The notes under the pieces are model-generated. The model did not search any database. It was not told the origin of the DNA and saw only the letters and a list, made by a program, of their open reading frames with translations. Made by a program: the position numbers and the translations under genes. From Podospora pseudocomata (taxonomy: Eukaryota; Ascomycota; Sordariomycetes; Sordariales; Podosporaceae): 64,000 nt of DNA. The stretch covers positions 4,402,001 through 4,466,000 of the forward strand of contig NC_085889.1 in NCBI RefSeq assembly GCF_035222375.1, in the 5' to 3' direction. Of this stretch, positions 1 through 12,471 are shown one piece after another. The first letter of the stretch is position 1. The number at the start of each line of letters is the position of its first letter.

Positions 1-1968
1 GCTCCTCGCTCGGGAGGGTTTCCCTGGGGAGTTTCGTATCGCGGGACGAACAGACGATCTGATTTGTCTTGCTACCGGGGAGAAGGTCCGCCCGACGATG
101 CTGGAGACTATTCTCCAACAGCATGACAAAGTCAAGACTGCCGTTGCGTTTGGGGATGCGCAGTTCGAGATTGGGGTTATTGTTGAGACGACAACGAGGG
201 AGGTGGATGACGGGGATGAGCTGAGGGAGGAGATATGGCCTCTGGTGGAGGAGGCAGGGAGGCAGATGGATGCCCATGCGAGGGTTTCTTCCCCGGCGGC
301 GATTTTGTTTGTTGGTTCTGGGGCTCTGCCGAGGTCGGATAAGGGGACTGTGTTGAGGAGGGAGGTGAATCGGGTTTTTGAGAGGGAGATTGCGGGCGTG
401 TATAGGTGTATTGATGCTATGGCCAGTGCGCCGGCGTTTGATCTTTCTTCGCCGCGGGAAAGCGTCAGGGGTTTTGTCAAAGCGGTGATGGCGTTTAGGG
501 GGGGGTATTGGTCGGATGAGGATGACTTTTTCGAGCTTGGGATGGATAGCTTGCAGGCTACGAGGTTGCGGAGACTGTTGGTTGCTTCGCTGAGAGCGGC
601 CGCACAAGAAGGTAGAAATCGGGAGGTGGATGTTAGGAGCGTGGCTGACGATGTTGTCTATCGCAATCCTTCTGTCAGTCGGCTTGCTGAGGCCATTTTA
701 ACGCAAAACACATTTCAGAATGGACTGTCGAGCTTGGGTCACCTGGAGCAAATTGCGGACAGGTACTCCAACGTGACTTCAGAAACCATTGCGCAACGGG
801 CAGTCGTGGTCATGACCGGCAGCACTGGAAGTCTTGGGTCGTTTATTCTGGCACAACTTGTCAAAGTCCCGACAGTGGCCGGGGTTATCGCTCTCATCAG
901 ACCCTCAGCCGAACCAGCGCAGGAAAGGCAGAAGAATGCCTTGAAAGCCCGAAACATCGAGCTGTCCGACTCAGAGTGGTCAAAAATACAGATCTACGGG
1001 GCAGACGTGGGGGCGCCCTTTCTTGACCTGGACAGTGGCGTGTACCAGCAAATCGCATCCAAAGCCACACATGTGGTGCACGCTGCCTGGCCAATGAACT
1101 TCAACATGTCCCTCCAGTCTTTTGGTTCCGCCTTTCGAGCTCTGCAGAACTTGATACAGCTAACTTCCGAGTCTCACCGACTCCAGCCATCGAAGAGACC
1201 TCGATTTCTATTCATTTCATCCATATCCACAGTCGGGAATTATCCCTCTCTTCACGGAGAGCGTCTTGTGCCAGAAGAGGCTGTCAGTGGCCAAAACTGC
1301 GCTCTTGAACTGGGGTACGCAGAAGCGAAGTTGGTATGTGAGAAGATAGTCGAGCGAGCAGCGCGCGATTACCCCCAGATCCAGATAGCTTTTGCGCGTG
1401 TGGGCCAAATCGCCGGCTCTCGGAGTGGATATTGGAACGTGGATGAACATTTTGTTGCGCTTGTCGCCTCGTCGTGCAAAATCCGCCTCATTCCAGATCT
1501 TCAAGGGGTGAGTAGAAATGGAACGTGCCTTGGTGAAAGTGGCCTTGCTAACGAGATGCTCAGACTCTTTCTTGGCTGCCAGTCGATGCTACTGCAGCCG
1601 CGGTAGTCGATATTTTGCTCAACGATCAGCCACCGGAGCTTGTCTACCACTTGGAGAACCCAGTACGGCAAAGCTGGCATGAAATGATCACCCTCTTGTC
1701 CAGTGAGTTGGGGTTCGCTTCTACACAACTGGTGTCGTTTGAGGAATGGGTGGAAGCTGTCATGTCAGCGCCAGATAAGGGTAACCCTGCGAAGAAACTG
1801 TCGCGTTTTCTGGAGAATGAGTTTCGCAAGATGTCGTGCGGAGGGATAATCTTAGACACCGTCTTGGCTCGGAAGGCTTCACCTACATTGAGAGGATTAG
1901 GGCCAGTTGAGACTGACCAGGTGCGGTTGTATATCAAGTACTGGAAGCATAGCGGTGTGCTGGGTTGA
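1..1968 (+). CDS. NRPS-like carboxylate reductase (A-T-R), 3' part
   Basis: Cut by the left edge; about 636 C-terminal residues remain. The visible frame opens in the end of an adenylation domain (core motif GRTDDLICLATGEKVRP). A carrier domain follows (DDFFELGMDSLQATR near residue 180, Ser carries phosphopantetheine), then a Rossmann thioester-reductase domain from about residue 260 (TGSTGSLGSFI; later GYAEAKLVCEK, the Tyr-x-x-x-Lys pair). Known for the family: an aryl acid is activated, loaded on the carrier and released by NADPH reduction as the aldehyde. One intron at 1508-1563 (GTGAGT...CAG) joins two frames in phase. The PKS lies 1 kb downstream on the same strand. Inference: it reduces the PKS product, as in the Aspergillus terreus pairing of a C-methylating NR-PKS with an NRPS-like reductase. 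Confidence 0.9.
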
Positions 1969-2941
1969 TGATAGGGTACATACGGGGATTATTTGCTCCA
2001 GAAACTCACACCAAAGCATTGCTATGAAATGTGACGTGGGATCATGTACGTATCAAGCGAGGCAATCCGATAGCAAGTGTGTAAGCTACCTAAAGTGGGT
2101 TGCTGTTACGTAATTCTTGAATGACAACAGCTTGGTTACCTACACAACTGGTAGACGGCCCGAGGTCCGAGGTCTTTGATACCTAAATCATGATTTAGTG
2201 GACCAGGCCCATGATAGCCTTCGTCACTGGGTGCCTCGTGAGCGATAGGCGCCTTTTGGGTAGCCGACAGATACGAGAACGCCGCCATCATGGATGCTAT
2301 CTTAGGTTCCTACCTACATACCGGCGAAATGATAGGATATCTTGCGGCAATTACCTTGAATCATCTTACAGGTCTTTGATAGAATGCTACTTTGTGCCTG
2401 TAGAGGCTGCTGGGACCCGAGCTGGGTCTGATGAGCGAGGTGACCTGCACTGGGATTACCGCTTTGAGGAGAAACTCTAACCCTACAATCCAACAACGGT
2501 ATTCAACTTCCTCAGTAATGAAAAGTTTCTTGATAGCAGCTGACCAAACTCGACATAGAGCTTGTTATTCGAATATAGCATTTCTTGCGAGAAACCATGT
2601 TTGCATACTAGTGGTTATCGGTCACACTGCCTTATTTGCGCTGGACTAAGCTCCCCCGAAGATACGTGTCAAGACTGCGTGGTGACATCCCTTCAAGCAC
2701 GGACCCGAGTTGACACCCCTGAGGTCAAGGTCGATCCAGGCTGTTCTTGTCCTTATGGGAACGTTGAGTTGCTGTCTTGATAGCGGTTGATATCTTAAGG
2801 AATAGTAAGCTTCTGGTGCTCAACTTGATCGCAGCAACTAAAACCTCCATTCAACACGAGGAGTCACTCAGCAAATTGGCTGACAAGACCTACACATCCA
2901 CCTCACATCGGAACCTTGGCTCAACGCCACCAACCACAGAC
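1969..2941. other. intergenic, NRPS-like to PKS
   Basis: About 970 bp between co-oriented genes. All frames are broken by stops. I looked for an upstream PKS exon carrying a SAT domain (GxCxG active-site motif) and saw none. It should hold the terminator of the reductase and the PKS promoter. Confidence 0.6.
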
Positions 2942-5900
2942 ATGGCCGCAACATCAGTTTACAGCGCCACCAACGATATCGAAGATGCACCGGCCAATGC
3001 GATTGCCGTCATCGGTATGGGCTGCAAGTTTCCAGGGGCAGAGTCAGTGGAGGAATACTGGAAGCTACTAGATTCTGGCTTGTCCATGGTTACCGAGGCG
3101 CCGACCGGACGCTTTCCCACCAGAGACCACAGACGCAGCACAGAAAAGTCTGTTTTCCTGGGCAACTTCCTCAGCGACATCGAACATTTCGACAACCGGT
3201 TCTTCAAAAAGTCAAGCCGAGAGGCAGCATCAATGGACCCACAACAGAGACTTCTTCTCGAAGTCGCTTACCAAGCCTTGGAGTCGTCTGGCTACTTTGG
3301 CCCACGAGAGAAGGACACCGAGGTCGGCTGTTTTGTGGGGGTGTGCGCCTCGGACTACAACGACAACGTTGCCAGCCATCCACCCAACGCCTTTTCTACC
3401 CTTGGTACTCTGCGGGCATTCCTGACGGGAAAGATCAGCCACTTCTTTGGCTTCTCTGGCCCGTCGGTCACGTTCGATACCGCATGCTCGTCATCGGCTG
3501 TTGCCATCGATGCCGCCTGCAAAGCCATCATTCACGGCGACTGCACGAGTGCCATTGCTGGTGGTGTCTCCATTTTTACAAGCCCGCATTTCTACCAAAA
3601 CCTCGCCGCTGCGTCCTTCCTCAGCCAGACGGGTGCCACCAAGTCCTTCGATGCCGGGGCGGACGGCTATTGCCGCGGGGAAGGTGTTGGCCTAGTCGTC
3701 CTCAAGAGTCTGCCAAAAGCCTTGGCGGACGGAGACACCATTCTTGGCACAATTCTGTCCACTTCTGTCAAGCAAAGCAGCAATGTCGTGCCTATCACAG
3801 TGCCCTACAGCCCCTCACAGGCAGCGCTCTATCATAGGGTGCTCAAGATGGCCGGAGTGAGCCCTGATGATGTTTCCTACCTCGAGGCACATGGAACAGG
3901 CACGCCTATCGGTGATCCCCAGGAATTCCAGGGCATCAAGGAAGTCTTTCAAAGCCAGACACGGACAGGGCCTCTGTACTTTGCTTCGGTCAAGGGCAAT
4001 ATCGGCCACACAGAGGGGGCATCCGGAGTTGCCGGCCTGATCAAGGTCCTCCTCATGATGCAGAAGAGAGCCATTGTCCGACAGGCAAGCTATTCCCGGT
4101 TGAATCCCAAGATACAGCTCGATACCAGCCAATTTCGGATTCCGACAGAGACGGTTCCGTGGAAATCCGACGTCCTGATCGCTTGTATTAACAATTATGG
4201 GGCGGCGGGTAGTATTGCCGCCATGGTCGTCAAGGAAGCAACCGGACCAAGTCCTGTCACGGGAAACAAGTCGTCGGCAGCCCTTTCCAAACACCCACTG
4301 CTGGTATCCGCAAACAGCGCAAAGAGTCTGGGGGAAAACTGTGCCAAACTGCGACAGTATCTCTCCTCTTTCAACGCCTCGTCAAGTGCCAATGTCCTTG
4401 CCGACATGGCCTACAACCTCAGCGACCACCAGGACCGATCACTGCCAAACATGTTCATAACAGCGGTATCAAGCATGTCAGAACTGGACGATCAACTACG
4501 CATTGCAGCCTCCACCCCAGACTCTCAGCTGTGCCGTCTAAACCCTTCTCCAAAGCCGGTCGTGCTCATCTTCGGTGGTCAGACAAGTCGCTTCATCGGG
4601 TTAAGCAAGAGCGTCTACACCGGCTCAGCCTTGCTACGCAAATACCTGGACCAGTGTGACAAGGTTCTCAAAGGGCTTGGTCACGGAGGAATCTACCCGG
4701 CTATTTTTGACTCGACGCCCATTGATGACGTGGTGCAGTTACAGACCATGCAGTTCGCCTTGCATTATGCCTGCGCCCAATCTTGGATCGCATGTGGCCT
4801 GAAAGTCGACTGCGTCGTGGGTCATTCCTTTGGCCAGCTCGTCGCCTTGACTGTGGCTGGTGTATTTTCGCTCCAGGACGGACTCAAACTTGTTCATGGC
4901 CGGGCTGTCCTGATGCGTGACAACTGGGGTTCGGAGAGGGGCACCATGATCGCGCTCGACGCCGACCATGGCAATACCATGGGACTGATCTCATCAGTGA
5001 GAAAGACAATGCCCTATTCTGGGCTCGAGGTGGCCTGCTACAATGGACCTCGGAGCCATGTCCTGGTGGGTTCTTCCACTGAGGTGGAGGCTGTGATCGA
5101 AGTTATCAAGAAGTCAACAGCGGTCAAGTACAAGGTCCTGAATGTTACTCACGGATTTCACTCCCGCTTTTGCGACCCTATCATCCCCGGTCTTGAGGCG
5201 TTGGCAGCGTCTTTGACATACAACACACCCAAGATCAGGATCGAGACGACCTCAGATCGAGAGACATGGGCTGCCGCCACACCCAAGTTGATCGCCGACC
5301 ACACGAGGACGCCAGTGTACTTTGAAGATGCCATCAAGCGGATAGAGGCCAGATATGGGTCTTGCACCTGGGTTGAGGCTGGCTCGAACTCATCCGTTAC
5401 GAGCATTGCCCGTCGATCACTGTCAGATGCTGAGAGCCGAGACCATCTCTTCTGCCCCGTCAATCTCAGCCGGGAAGATGCCCTTGGCGCCCTGGCTGAT
5501 ACCGTCACGAACTTGTGGAAGAATGGAAACCAAGTGCAATTTTGGCCATTTCATCGCATTCATCAAGCAGATTATCTGCCGTTGAACCTACCGCCATATC
5601 AGTTCGAAAAGGTCCGACATTGGCTGGACTTCAACTTTGTCGTAGAACAGCCGAAGCCAGTGCAGGCGCAAGATCAGATCACCGAGACAGCGCCAGTGGT
5701 CGAGCCTGAGCCAGTCTTGATCACCTTCTCGGGATTTGACGTCACTCACGCCACGCAACGTTGCGCCGTCTTCACCATCGATCCACGCAGTCAGGAATGG
5801 CGGACGCTCGTTAGTGGACATGCCGTCCTCCAGCAACCGTTATGTCCAGCTCCGTTGTATGTCGAGCTTGTCTTGCAGGCTGCCAAGATGACTGCTGAAG

Positions 5901-8900
5901 CAGAAGGGATATCGGCGCTTACGTTTGGGCAGCTGGAGGGCCTTGAGATAACATCTTCGTTGGGCACGAGTGATGAGAAGATTATCAAGCTTGTCTTGGC
6001 CCCTTCGGACGGAGAAAGGTTCAGATGGGACTTTTCGTTCCACTCACAGCCGCGGGGCGTCAACACTTCCGCAAAGCCAGCCACCCATGCCGTGGGCAGT
6101 GTCAAAATCATCACCACCCAAGACGACAGCACAACATCTGAACTAGATCGAATCTCAAGGCTCATCAGGCACCGCGACTTTGATGAGGTAACCACTCGGC
6201 TTGACGGCGAGGCTGTTCAGGGTTCACTGGTCTACAAGGTTTTCTCCAGAGTTGTGCAGTATCATGACTTTTACAAGGGTGTGCGTCAAGTTGCCGGCCA
6301 CAATGGAGCGGTGGTGGCTCAGGTCGAGCTGCCAGCGGAGCAACCCCCTGTCACACAAGGACTTCTGTCGAACCCAGTCGCAGTCGACAACTTCCTTCAA
6401 GTCCCGGGGCTCTACGCCAACTGTCTTGGCCCATGTCCAGCGAATGAGGTATTTGTTTGCACCCAGGTGGACCGACTCTATCTCTCGCGAGACTTTGAGG
6501 GTACAGCCAACAAGACTTGGAAGGTTTGCGCCACATCTACGGCAACATCCGACAGGGAGAGCGTCAATGATGTGTTGGTGTTTGAGCAGGAGTCAGGCAA
6601 GCTTGTTTTTGTCGCCTTTGGGGCGCATTTCAGCCGAGTTCGCATCACGTCGCTGTCAAAGGCGCTTTCGCGGGCAAATCAAGGACAGACCACGGCTTCT
6701 GTCGGTACCAATGGCATCACCAACGGCATCACTCGGCCCGCTTCTCCACCTTTTGTGGCGCCACCTAGCAATAGACAAGACCCTGTCAGTCCACATGACA
6801 CTCTCCAACAACATCCAGTTGTTGCCACTCCTGGCCCGCCGAAGCGTCCTGCTGGCCCAGGCATCGAGCAGGAGTTGCGGGAGCTGCTCACCAAGGTCAC
6901 CGATGTGCCAGCCGATCAGTTCAAGGGAGATGTTACACTTGCCGATCTTGGTATTGACTCGCTGGTAACCACAGAGATAGTGTCCGAGGTGGACCAGGTC
7001 TTTGGTATTTCTATCCCTCAAGACCAACTGCAAGACCTCCAAACCTTCGCCTCCCTGTCCGCATACCTCGCTGGCCGTCTGGGTCGGGAACTGCAAGACA
7101 CTCCCACAGTCGTTCAAACCACGGCTTCCAGCGAGCAGCGCCAGACACAGCCAAGTGCTTCGTCCTTGCAGGCGGCTCCCACAGCCCCCGAGCGTGGGAG
7201 GCCAAGGGACTCTGAGAATTTGCTTCCAAAGCTCGCCAGCCTTTTAGCCAGCCATCTTGAGTGCTCTCCCGCTGACTTTGAACGGTCCACGAACCTGGCA
7301 GATCGAGGTCTTGATTCTCTGCTCTGCATCGAACTCATGAGCGACATTGAAAAGACATTCGGTGTGTCAGTCGACCTGGCACAGCTCACATCGGAGAGCA
7401 CCTTTGGAGACCTCGCCGGCATGTTCGTCAAGGTCACTGGCCGTGATGTGTCCCCATCAGATACAACAAACTCAACCATCACCACAACACCGACACCACC
7501 AACACCTAGCTTTGAGCCAAGAATCATCCCCCATGATCCCTCAGTCAAAATCCCACCACGCCCAGTTCCCACAAACACAGACCGCAGGTTTCAGGCCGCT
7601 CCCGATGCGTTTGAATCCATCAAGGACCAGTTCAGTGACCTCGCCGACGCATACCATCTGACCGACTTTTACAAAAACGTCTACCCCAAGAACGCACGTC
7701 TCGTCCTTGCTTACACAGTCGAAGCATTCGCGGATCTTGGTATTGATCTCAGCAGTTTGCCCACTGGTGAGGAGATTCCACCCCTGCCCAGCCTCCCCAG
7801 ACATCACCACCTGCGAGATGTCCTTTATGAAGTCCTACGGGACGGAAAAATCGCAGATTACAATGGCAAGACCTACGTCCGCTCCGACGAGCCCATCGAC
7901 AAAGTCCGCTCAAGCCAGCTGTTCAACGAACTTGTCCAGGAGTTTCCTCAACACGCCAAGGAGCACATGCTGCTGAACCTCTGCGGCGCAGAGCTGGGGA
8001 AGCTGATTAGCGGAGCCAAAGAGCCACTCACTGTTCTTTTCGGATCCAAGAAGAACCGCGATATCCTTGAGGACGTCTACAGTACCAGTCCCATGTACGT
8101 CATCATGTCACAGCTGCTCACGCGCTTTCTTGAAAAGGCTCTGAGCGGCGCCTCACCCGGCCCAGATGGTGTATTCCGAATCATTGAGCTCGGCGCTGGA
8201 ACAGGATCAACCACCAAATGGGTTGTCGACCGGCTTGTGCGGTGTGGCATCCCAGTCGAGTACACTTTCACCGATATCTCGCCCTCGCTCGTCTCTGAAG
8301 GGAAGCGCAAGTTTGCCAAGTACAACTGCATGAGATACGCCACCATCAACATCGAAAAGGAGCCCCCGACTCAGTACCACGGCCAGTTCGACATTGTCCT
8401 CTCCACCAACTGCATCCACGCCACCTCCAACCTGCGCCGCTCTCTCACCCACATCGACAAGCTTCTCCGACCCCATGGCTTCGTCTCGCTTGTCGAGTTC
8501 ACAAGCCGCATGTTCTGGTTCGACCTGGTGTTTGGCCTCCTCGAAGGCTGGTGGCTCTTCGACGACGGCAGACCCTATGTCCTCGCCAGCCCCGAGTTCT
8601 GGGAAAAGTCCATGCGCTCAAGCGGCTTCCAACACGTTTCCTGGACAGGCGGCACAACCAAAGAGTCCGAGATCGTCCGCGTCATCACCGGCTTCAAGCA
8701 ACCAGTCGACAACCCCGCCTTCTACCGCAGCACGCCACAAGAAACCACCGGCGAAGTCGAAACCCTCGTCTTCACCCATGTGACAGACAAGAACCTCCCC
8801 CTCCGCGCAGACATCTACCACCCAACCCCACAACAAGCCGCCGCCCAAAAAGACTGGACTGTAGGTGCGCCACTCTCAAACCCACCACCACTACCACCCC

Positions 8901-9843
8901 TCCCCACCACCTCACTAACATCCCCCCCTACCCAGCCCTGATAATCCACGGCGGCGGCCACGTAATGCTCTCCCGTAAAGATATCCGGCCCCGCCAAATC
9001 CACCACCTTCTCTCACACGGCCTTCTCCCAATCTCAGTCGACTACCGCCTCTGCCCCGAAACAACCCTCCTCACCGGCCCCCTCCCCGACATCCTCACCG
9101 CCCACACCTGGGCCCGTACCTCCCTCCCCACCCTCAAACTCCTCAAATCCTCCATAACCATCAACCCAACCCACACAGCAGCAATAGGCTACTCAACCGG
9201 CGGCCTCCTAGCCATGTCCCTGTCCTGGACCTCCCCCCACCCCCCCTCCGCAATCCTCTCATTCTACTCCCCAACAAACTACCAATCCCCCTTCTGGCAA
9301 ACCCCCAACATCCCCTCCCACTCCCATCCATACACCACCACCCCCTTCAACCTCCTCGACTGCGTCCAACCAAACCCAATAACCTCCTACAACATCCCCC
9401 CTAATCTCCTAGCAGCAGGAGGGTGGATGACCCCCTCCGACGCGCGCAGCCGTCTAATCCTTCACATGAACTGGCACGCCCAAACCCTGCCCGTCTTATT
9501 CCGCGGTCTACCCCCCGCCGGAACCCCCCACCCAGAGAGCTACACCTCCATGCCGCAGCCAGCAGAAGAGGAAATAATCAAAGCGAGCCCCTACGCACAG
9601 GTTATAAGGGGTAACTACAAGTCCCCTACGCATATCGTTTTCGGGACAAAGGACGATCTGATACCCTGGCAGCAGGCCGAGGAGACGGTCAAGGCAATGA
9701 GGGAGCATGGGGTGGATGTGGGCTTCACGCTGGGGGAGGGGGAGCCGCACTTGTTTGACATGTACAGAGACCCGGATGGCAAGAGGTGGGGGTACGTGCT
9801 GGAGGGGTACAGGTTTCTGTTGGAACGGGTGGGGAGGTTGTGA
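2942..9843 (+). CDS. Non-reducing PKS, KS-AT-PT-ACP-ACP-CMeT-esterase, no SAT
   Basis: Predicted 2276 residues. KS about 20-445 (active Cys 182 in DTACSSS; EAHGTGTPIGD; NIGHTEGA). Malonyl-AT about 540-850 (GHSFG, Ser near 628). Product-template domain about 920-1240 (His 960 in SGHAVLQQPLCPAP; Asp 1149 in AVDNFLQ). Two ACPs (Ser 1340 in GIDSL; Ser 1459 in GLDSL). C-methyltransferase about 1560-1960 (IIELGAGTGS). Alpha/beta-hydrolase release domain from 1979 (HGGGH; nucleophile Ser 2061 in GYSTGG; GTKDD; EPHLFD). One intron, 8865-8935 (GTGCGC...CAG), is needed to enter the hydrolase frame; the GTAGGT donor 4 bp upstream gives the wrong phase. ATG 2942 is the first in-frame ATG and has good context, leaving only 20 residues before KS, so the usual SAT domain is absent. 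Expected product class: methylated orsellinic-type acids; the exact product is not readable. Confidence 0.92.
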
Positions 9844-10026
9844 GGAATGGGAGGGAGGGAGGGAGGGAGTAGGCACCTCTCCAGAACCAGAGGCGTTTGA
9901 TAAAACCTTTTCGAAGGCATGTAAGCTTGGTGGAACGATGCAAGATATAGGCCAACTTCCTGTCCGATTCACATTCGTTAAAACAAAGTGCAACGCTGGC
10001 TGATGCTTTTCCAACAACGAACACCA

Positions 10027-12471
10027 TCAAACCATGCTCACAAATCCACCACCCTGGAGGAATCGTATCTGTTGCTCCTTCAAATCAGCCCAATTCCTCA
10101 ATTCCTGCTCTTCATCTTCCAACAAAGGAGGCGGTAACATCCCACTCAGCTGGCCAAAGTGATCAAAATGCAGATTATGTGCGTGTTGCGGGTTGATTGT
10201 CGGCGCAGCCCTCTCCAATCTCATCAAGATATCCACAAACTTGCTTAGTGGCTCCTCAGCCTTTTGCGCAACAGGACCCTTCCGATCCGGGGCGCAGTTC
10301 AGCAGAGTTGATGCGACTTGGCGAATCTTGTTGATGAGACTGCTTCCGTTGGGCTCCATGTTACGTTGTGTGATAGAAGTGAGGACCGTCAGCAGATTCT
10401 GCACGATTAGCTCCCGCTCAGCAAACATCTGTGCATCAATGGGATCCTGCTGCTGAGCAGCTGCGTGGAGGGCGGCGGCGGCGACGGACTTAGAGACCGC
10501 ATCTGACCCAAGAGCGCCATCAGTTCCGTTACCATTGACAGCGTTCTCGGCAGCATATGCCTGTGCCTGTGCGGCTTGGGCAGCTTGGACTCGTGCTTGT
10601 TCGCGGTGATTGTCGCGGAGGTTGAGGTAGCGCTCAACATAGTAGGAACGCGTCGCCAGCTGAGAGGCATATATATTCGCTTTCTGAATCTCGTACTGCA
10701 AACGCCTCGTCTCGGTATCTTGCGAACTCGCCTGTGTCTGGACGGGAAGATAGTCGGGTGGTAGGTAGACATAAGTATTTCCTGTGTCGTAGTATGTTGC
10801 AGCATTCGGCAAATCCATGCCGGATAGGCTGCTCCCGTCGTTCGTATGTTGGCCAAGATTGATGGTCAGCTCTGGCGGTAAGTGATCCATGACCTGCTTG
10901 ACAGCCCCCAGACAGTCATCCAGCATCGATCTTTGATCATGAAAGCCCAGCGAGGATATCCCGTAAGACAGTTCAATGCTGACCAGACCGTTCATGGTCA
11001 TGTAGATTTTGATGCCCTGGATGAAGCCCGTCATTAGGGACACGACGCCTTCCGGTTGTACAAGGATTTGATGTGGAAGAATGTATTGATCGTCGACCTC
11101 GGCAGGGAACTCGGGATATGGTTCGGCCGGGGTAGGTGGTGGAAAGATGATTTCACTATGAGGCGCGCCGATCTGTACCATGGATCTAACACCGACAAAC
11201 ATGCACCAAAAGATGCGCTTGCCCAGCTGGTCTTCAACGTGGTTGAACGATGGCCCTCGATAGGTAACCCCAAACATGTGCGACCCCGTTTCTCGCGGTT
11301 TGTGATAACCCATCTCGCGGATAAAGTCCATGGTTTGGCTCATGAACCGCCGGCAGACTTTCCATTGCATGGTGTACCCCGCTGCCAGACCGAGAAAATA
11401 GCTAGTCGCAGCATCGTAGACGGTGATATCATCCTTGTAAGGAAAGGCCGAACCACGAGCTTCGGTTGCGACGACACGACATCTTTCGATGAAGTTGATG
11501 GCTTTGGGAAACATGGCCAGCCCGTTAGGATGGTGTTTGAGATGCAGTCGAGCAGCACGTGGGAACGAGGCCACTAGACACCCAATCATGCTGGCAAGCA
11601 GGGCGAGGAACTCTCGGCTTGTCCTGTCCTCGCGTCTCATGAAAGAGTTTCGAAACGTGGGCTCGTGGGGGAAAGGCGCTAGCGGGTGTATATACCTGAA
11701 GAAATCGTCCACAAGAGGGACCAGCACCTCAAATGGGGCTATGAGCTCAGCGGACCACACAGGCTGCGCACCATGGAGTCCAGCAATGGATATCAGAGTC
11801 TCGGCGGCATTGTGCGGTCCTGGGCTCAGATTCGGCTCGAGGCGGGGCTGCTTTGCGGCTTTGGCAGCTTCAGCGTGTTTGTTTGGTGGCCCTCGGCGTT
11901 TCATGGTGCGGTTGAACGTGCAGTCGACACCAAGGTCGCGACATGGGCGGCATGGCTGCGTCTCATCGCACTGGATAGAAGAGAACTGGTCAGTCGGGAA
12001 GCACATAGAGACACTTGGACGAAGAGAATGTACAACCTTAACCTTGCGCTGACTACACATGTCACAGGCTCGGCGCAAGCGGGTAGCTTTCGAGGCGGCG
12101 CCTGGAGGGGTTGCAGAACCGCTTTGGGGTACTGGGGGCTGACCTGGTGGGAGCCCGGCCGGTGGATGGTATGGCAAGCCATCAGGATGCGGAACATAAT
12201 GTGAGGCTGGAGAAGATGCGGGTTGTGCGAGGGCTAAGGGGGTGGATGGCGGTGGGGGCCCTGCGACGGAATCTTGAAGGGCCTGTAAGCTGTGATGGGC
12301 AACAGCAGAGGCAGCAGCATCGGCGGTATATTGGGGATGTGGTTGAGGCCGGGTCGCGAGGTCGTCGGAGTCGTTGTGGGCAACAGGTTGTGATGGTGCG
12401 GACGTGTCGTTGGTGGGGACCTGGGCGTCGGTGGTGTTGTTGGAGGGCGGTGGTGGATAGTTGGATGACAT
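10027..12471 (-). CDS. Zn2Cys6 transcription factor, COL-26/BglR-like
   Basis: 792 residues in two exons. The intron (11971-12036, 66 bp, in frame) splits the zinc cluster: with it removed the motif reads CDMCSQRKVKCDE followed by CRPC and six-spaced Cys, residues 136-163. The signature RRGPPNKHAEA lies just after the cluster, as in the glucose-sensing regulators COL-26 (Neurospora) and BglR (Trichoderma); that assignment is from memory. A fungal-specific TF domain covers about 215-480 and an Ala/Gln-rich coil about 590-650. The N terminus is Pro/Ser/Thr-rich and disordered. The start is the first ATG (MSSNYPP). It converges on the PKS with only 183 bp between stops, so it probably marks the cluster border rather than being its dedicated regulator. 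Confidence 0.85.
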   Translation of the reverse strand: MSSNYPPPPSNNTTDAQVPTNDTSAPSQPVAHNDSDDLATRPQPHPQYTADAAASAVAHHSLQALQDSVAGPPPPSTPLALAQPASSPASHYVPHPDGLPYHPPAGLPPGQPPVPQSGSATPPGAASKATRLRRACDMCSQRKVKVVHSLRPSVSMCFPTDQFSSIQCDETQPCRPCRDLGVDCTFNRTMKRRGPPNKHAEAAKAAKQPRLEPNLSPGPHNAAETLISIAGLHGAQPVWSAELIAPFEVLVPLVDDFFRYIHPLAPFPHEPTFRNSFMRREDRTSREFLALLASMIGCLVASFPRAARLHLKHHPNGLAMFPKAINFIERCRVVATEARGSAFPYKDDITVYDAATSYFLGLAAGYTMQWKVCRRFMSQTMDFIREMGYHKPRETGSHMFGVTYRGPSFNHVEDQLGKRIFWCMFVGVRSMVQIGAPHSEIIFPPPTPAEPYPEFPAEVDDQYILPHQILVQPEGVVSLMTGFIQGIKIYMTMNGLVSIELSYGISSLGFHDQRSMLDDCLGAVKQVMDHLPPELTINLGQHTNDGSSLSGMDLPNAATYYDTGNTYVYLPPDYLPVQTQASSQDTETRRLQYEIQKANIYASQLATRSYYVERYLNLRDNHREQARVQAAQAAQAQAYAAENAVNGNGTDGALGSDAVSKSVAAAALHAAAQQQDPIDAQMFAERELIVQNLLTVLTSITQRNMEPNGSSLINKIRQVASTLLNCAPDRKGPVAQKAEEPLSKFVDILMRLERAAPTINPQHAHNLHFDHFGQLSGMLPPPLLEDEEQELRNWADLKEQQIRFLQGGGFVSMV

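Noticed and set aside
5158-8476. Minus-strand frames of up to 154 codons
   Set aside because: Antisense to the PKS; codon content follows the sense gene.
11056-12204. Plus-strand open frames of up to 187 codons
   Set aside because: They are antisense shadows of the Zn2Cys6 gene, with no motif or splice support.
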